A stretch of 32,420 nt of DNA from Ilumatobacteraceae bacterium (GTDB taxonomy: Bacteria > Actinomycetota > Acidimicrobiia > Acidimicrobiales > Ilumatobacteraceae), in assembly GCA_022843125.1 (NCBI GenBank), contig JALHOG010000065.1:1-32420 (forward strand), read 5' to 3'. Shown in pieces: positions 31,162-32,420 of this stretch (position 1 is its first letter; the number at the start of each line of letters is the position of its first letter). A program made the position numbers and the translations under genes. The notes below the pieces were generated by a model. That model was not told where the DNA came from and searched no databases. It worked only from the letters and a program-made list of their open reading frames with translations.

Positions 31162-31167
31162 AGCGTA
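31162..31167 (-). promoter_or_regulatory. -10 box TACGCT for gltX
   Basis: On the minus strand TACGCT is followed by 10 nt and ATG 31151, giving a leader of about 3-4 nt. It lies just outside the 74-bp palindrome. Confidence 0.4.
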
Positions 31168-31171
31168 ACGG

Positions 31172-31245
31172 CGTGACGGAATGGGTCAGACCAACTCCGT
31201 CACGGCTCGAGCCGTGACGGAGTTGGTCTGACCCATTCCGTCACG
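31172..31245. repeat. Perfect 74-bp palindrome between gdh and gltX
   Basis: The left arm 31172-31208 and right arm 31209-31245 are exact reverse complements, centred on GGCTC|GAGCC, with no spacer. Each arm holds a 31-bp unit that itself begins GTGACGGA and ends TCCGTCAC (31173-31203 and, inverted, 31214-31244). The TGA of the glutamate dehydrogenase gene (31243-31241) lies in the outer edge. It may act as terminator between the two genes or be a REP-like repeat pair. Confidence 0.9.
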
Positions 31246-32420
31246 TGTGGCGGACGCTGGTGAGGGCGAGGTTGCGGAGCTGGCGGAGGGCGACCGACAG
31301 GTTGGTCACGTCGAAGCTGTCGGACCGCCGGATCTGGGTGAGCTGCGAGAGCGCTCGCTGGATCGAGCGCTCGTTGGCGTCCCACCACGAATCGACCGAG
31401 CGCTCCGGCGTGTCGAGCACGTTCTCGGTCAGCTCGGCCAGCGCGGTGAGGAGGTCGTCGCGCAACGCTCCGCGCGCCTGCGTCTGCCACCGGTCGCCGC
31501 GAGGCAGCGCGCCGATCGCGTCCCACAGCCACAGCAGCTCGAGCCGGTCGAACAGCTCCCAGTAACGCTGCGCGGCGGTGAGCGGAACGACGGCGGTTCG
31601 TTCCGCGACCTCGATCACGTCGAAGGTGGTGTGGAGCAGCCGCCAGACCGCTGACCGGGCCGCCAGCGCGTGCGGCACCCCCTGCTGAGTGCGTGTCTCG
31701 ACCATGCCGTCGACGCCGTCACGGATCGGCCCCCTGAGGCACCCGTGGAGCTCGCCGGCGAGCGCCCGGACCTGGCTGCTGAAGTGGTCGACCTCGTGGC
31801 TGATCGCCACCGGCGGGCGCCGGTGCCGCAGGAACCAGAGCGAGCAACGCTCCGCCGTTCTCCGGCAGTCGAGGAACAGCGCGAGTCGGTCGTCGAGCGT
31901 CATGCCATCGATCGCACCGATCTCCTCCCACCACGCGGGGAAATCGAGCACCTCGCGTGCCACCAGCCAGGCGCGGGCGACGTCGGTGACCGACGCGCCC
32001 GTGTCCTCGGTCATGCGGTGGTCGTACGAGATGCCCGACAGGTTGACCATCTGGTTGGCGAGCTCGGTGGTGGCGATCTCGCGCCTCAGACGATGCCGCA
32101 GGATGTGGTCGCGGAAGCGGTGTCGCAGCGGTGTCGGGAAGTAGCCGATCAGGTCGTCGTGCAACACCGGGTCGTCGGGCAGGTCGGTCTTCAGCATCTC
32201 CGTGACGTTGGCGTTCTTCGTGTAGGCGATCATCACGGCGAACTCGGGCGCGCGCAGGCCCGACCCGGCTGATTGGCGTTCGGCGATCTGCTTGTCGGTC
32301 GGGAGGAACTCGAGGGCACGGTCGAGCCAGCCCTCGTTCTCCAGCAGGTCGAGGTACCGGGCGTGCACGTTGACCATCGGCAAGCCCTGCTTGCGGGCGA
32401 TCATCAGCGCGAGCGTCTGG
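31241..32420 (-). CDS. gdh: NAD-specific glutamate dehydrogenase (large type), C-terminal part
   Basis: The frame is open from the right edge of the window to TGA 31243-31241; 392 residues are visible and the start lies outside. Landmarks of the C-terminal region of the about 180-kDa NAD-GDH (GdhB/GDH2 type) are: TLALMIARKQGLPMVNVHAR, FLPTDKQIAERQSAGSGL, APEFAVMIAYTKNANVTEML, LPDDPVLHDDLIGYFPTPLR, RHRLRREIATTELANQMVNL and AWLVAREVLDFPAWWEEI. The catalytic dehydrogenase domain is in the missing part. The enzyme converts glutamate to 2-oxoglutarate and ammonium with NAD, usually for catabolism. The last codons lie in the 74-bp palindrome, giving the C-terminus TSVRHT. Confidence 0.9.
   Translation of the reverse strand, partial: QTLALMIARKQGLPMVNVHARYLDLLENEGWLDRALEFLPTDKQIAERQSAGSGLRAPEFAVMIAYTKNANVTEMLKTDLPDDPVLHDDLIGYFPTPLRHRFRDHILRHRLRREIATTELANQMVNLSGISYDHRMTEDTGASVTDVARAWLVAREVLDFPAWWEEIGAIDGMTLDDRLALFLDCRRTAERCSLWFLRHRRPPVAISHEVDHFSSQVRALAGELHGCLRGPIRDGVDGMVETRTQQGVPHALAARSAVWRLLHTTFDVIEVAERTAVVPLTAAQRYWELFDRLELLWLWDAIGALPRGDRWQTQARGALRDDLLTALAELTENVLDTPERSVDSWWDANERSIQRALSQLTQIRRSDSFDVTNLSVALRQLRNLALTSVRHT

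Noticed and set aside
29745..31217. Long plus-strand open frame (490 codons) opposite gltX
   Set aside because: gltX on the other strand has all catalytic motifs. This frame is Arg/His/Val/Gly-rich shadow sequence.

Overview
The window looks like chromosomal DNA of a high-GC actinobacterium, most likely of the class Acidimicrobiia (Ilumatobacter-like). I infer this from several things: strongly C/G-biased third codon positions, a GWW-type DUF2510 protein, a DUF222/HNH protein of the 13E12-repeat type, secreted proteins with Thr-Pro linkers, an NAD-dependent glutamate dehydrogenase of the very large type, and a halohydrin dehalogenase, a family with characterised members from Ilumatobacter. 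No similarity search was possible, so the taxonomy is inference.

Layout. 1-4901 (+): two neighbouring secreted proteins that share a C-terminal domain on unrelated N-termini, then a beta-propeller lipoprotein. 4877-10221 (-): a translationally coupled pair of glycosyltransferase and glycosidase-like lipoprotein, a DUF2520 Rossmann protein, and a partner-switching module (ATPase with GAF domain plus STAS antagonist). 10222-13201 (+): a regulatory-looking intergenic region with inverted repeats, a predicted halohydrin dehalogenase, a DUF222/HNH protein and a small DUF2510 membrane protein. 13427-16403: tRNA-Val (-) and a GGDEF-EAL-PAS-GGDEF cyclic-di-GMP protein (+). 16438-20597: an acyl-CoA (malonyl-CoA-type) synthetase divergent from an aldo/keto reductase-like protein, then a ThDP enzyme. 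20728-22671 (-): a wall-anchored surface protein, divergent from glutaminyl-tRNA synthetase (22836-24530, +). 24550-28613: a chagasin-like lipoprotein, an MscS channel, two membrane proteins and a 58-residue zinc-ribbon protein. 28739-32420 (-): a glutamate-themed block: partial NAD-GDH, gltX, a YdcF-like protein, tRNA-Gln, tRNA-Glu and a good intrinsic terminator.

Functional links. gltX, glnS, tRNA-Glu and tRNA-Gln together suggest direct charging of tRNA-Gln, which is unusual in Actinobacteria. The STAS/ATPase pair and the cyclic-di-GMP protein are signalling genes. The surface proteins at both ends share the same Thr-Pro linker style, and one has a plausible sigma-28/WhiG-type promoter.

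Regulatory grammar. Many start codons lack a Shine-Dalgarno sequence and instead have a TAnnnT box 6-10 nt upstream, as expected for leaderless or nearly leaderless mRNAs. Several 3' ends carry palindromes that include the stop codon: a 27-bp palindrome contains the stops of both convergent genes at 4876-4902, and a perfect 74-bp palindrome sits at 31172-31245. The best single discovery candidate is the halohydrin dehalogenase at 10619-11296, whose diagnostic motifs are intact.
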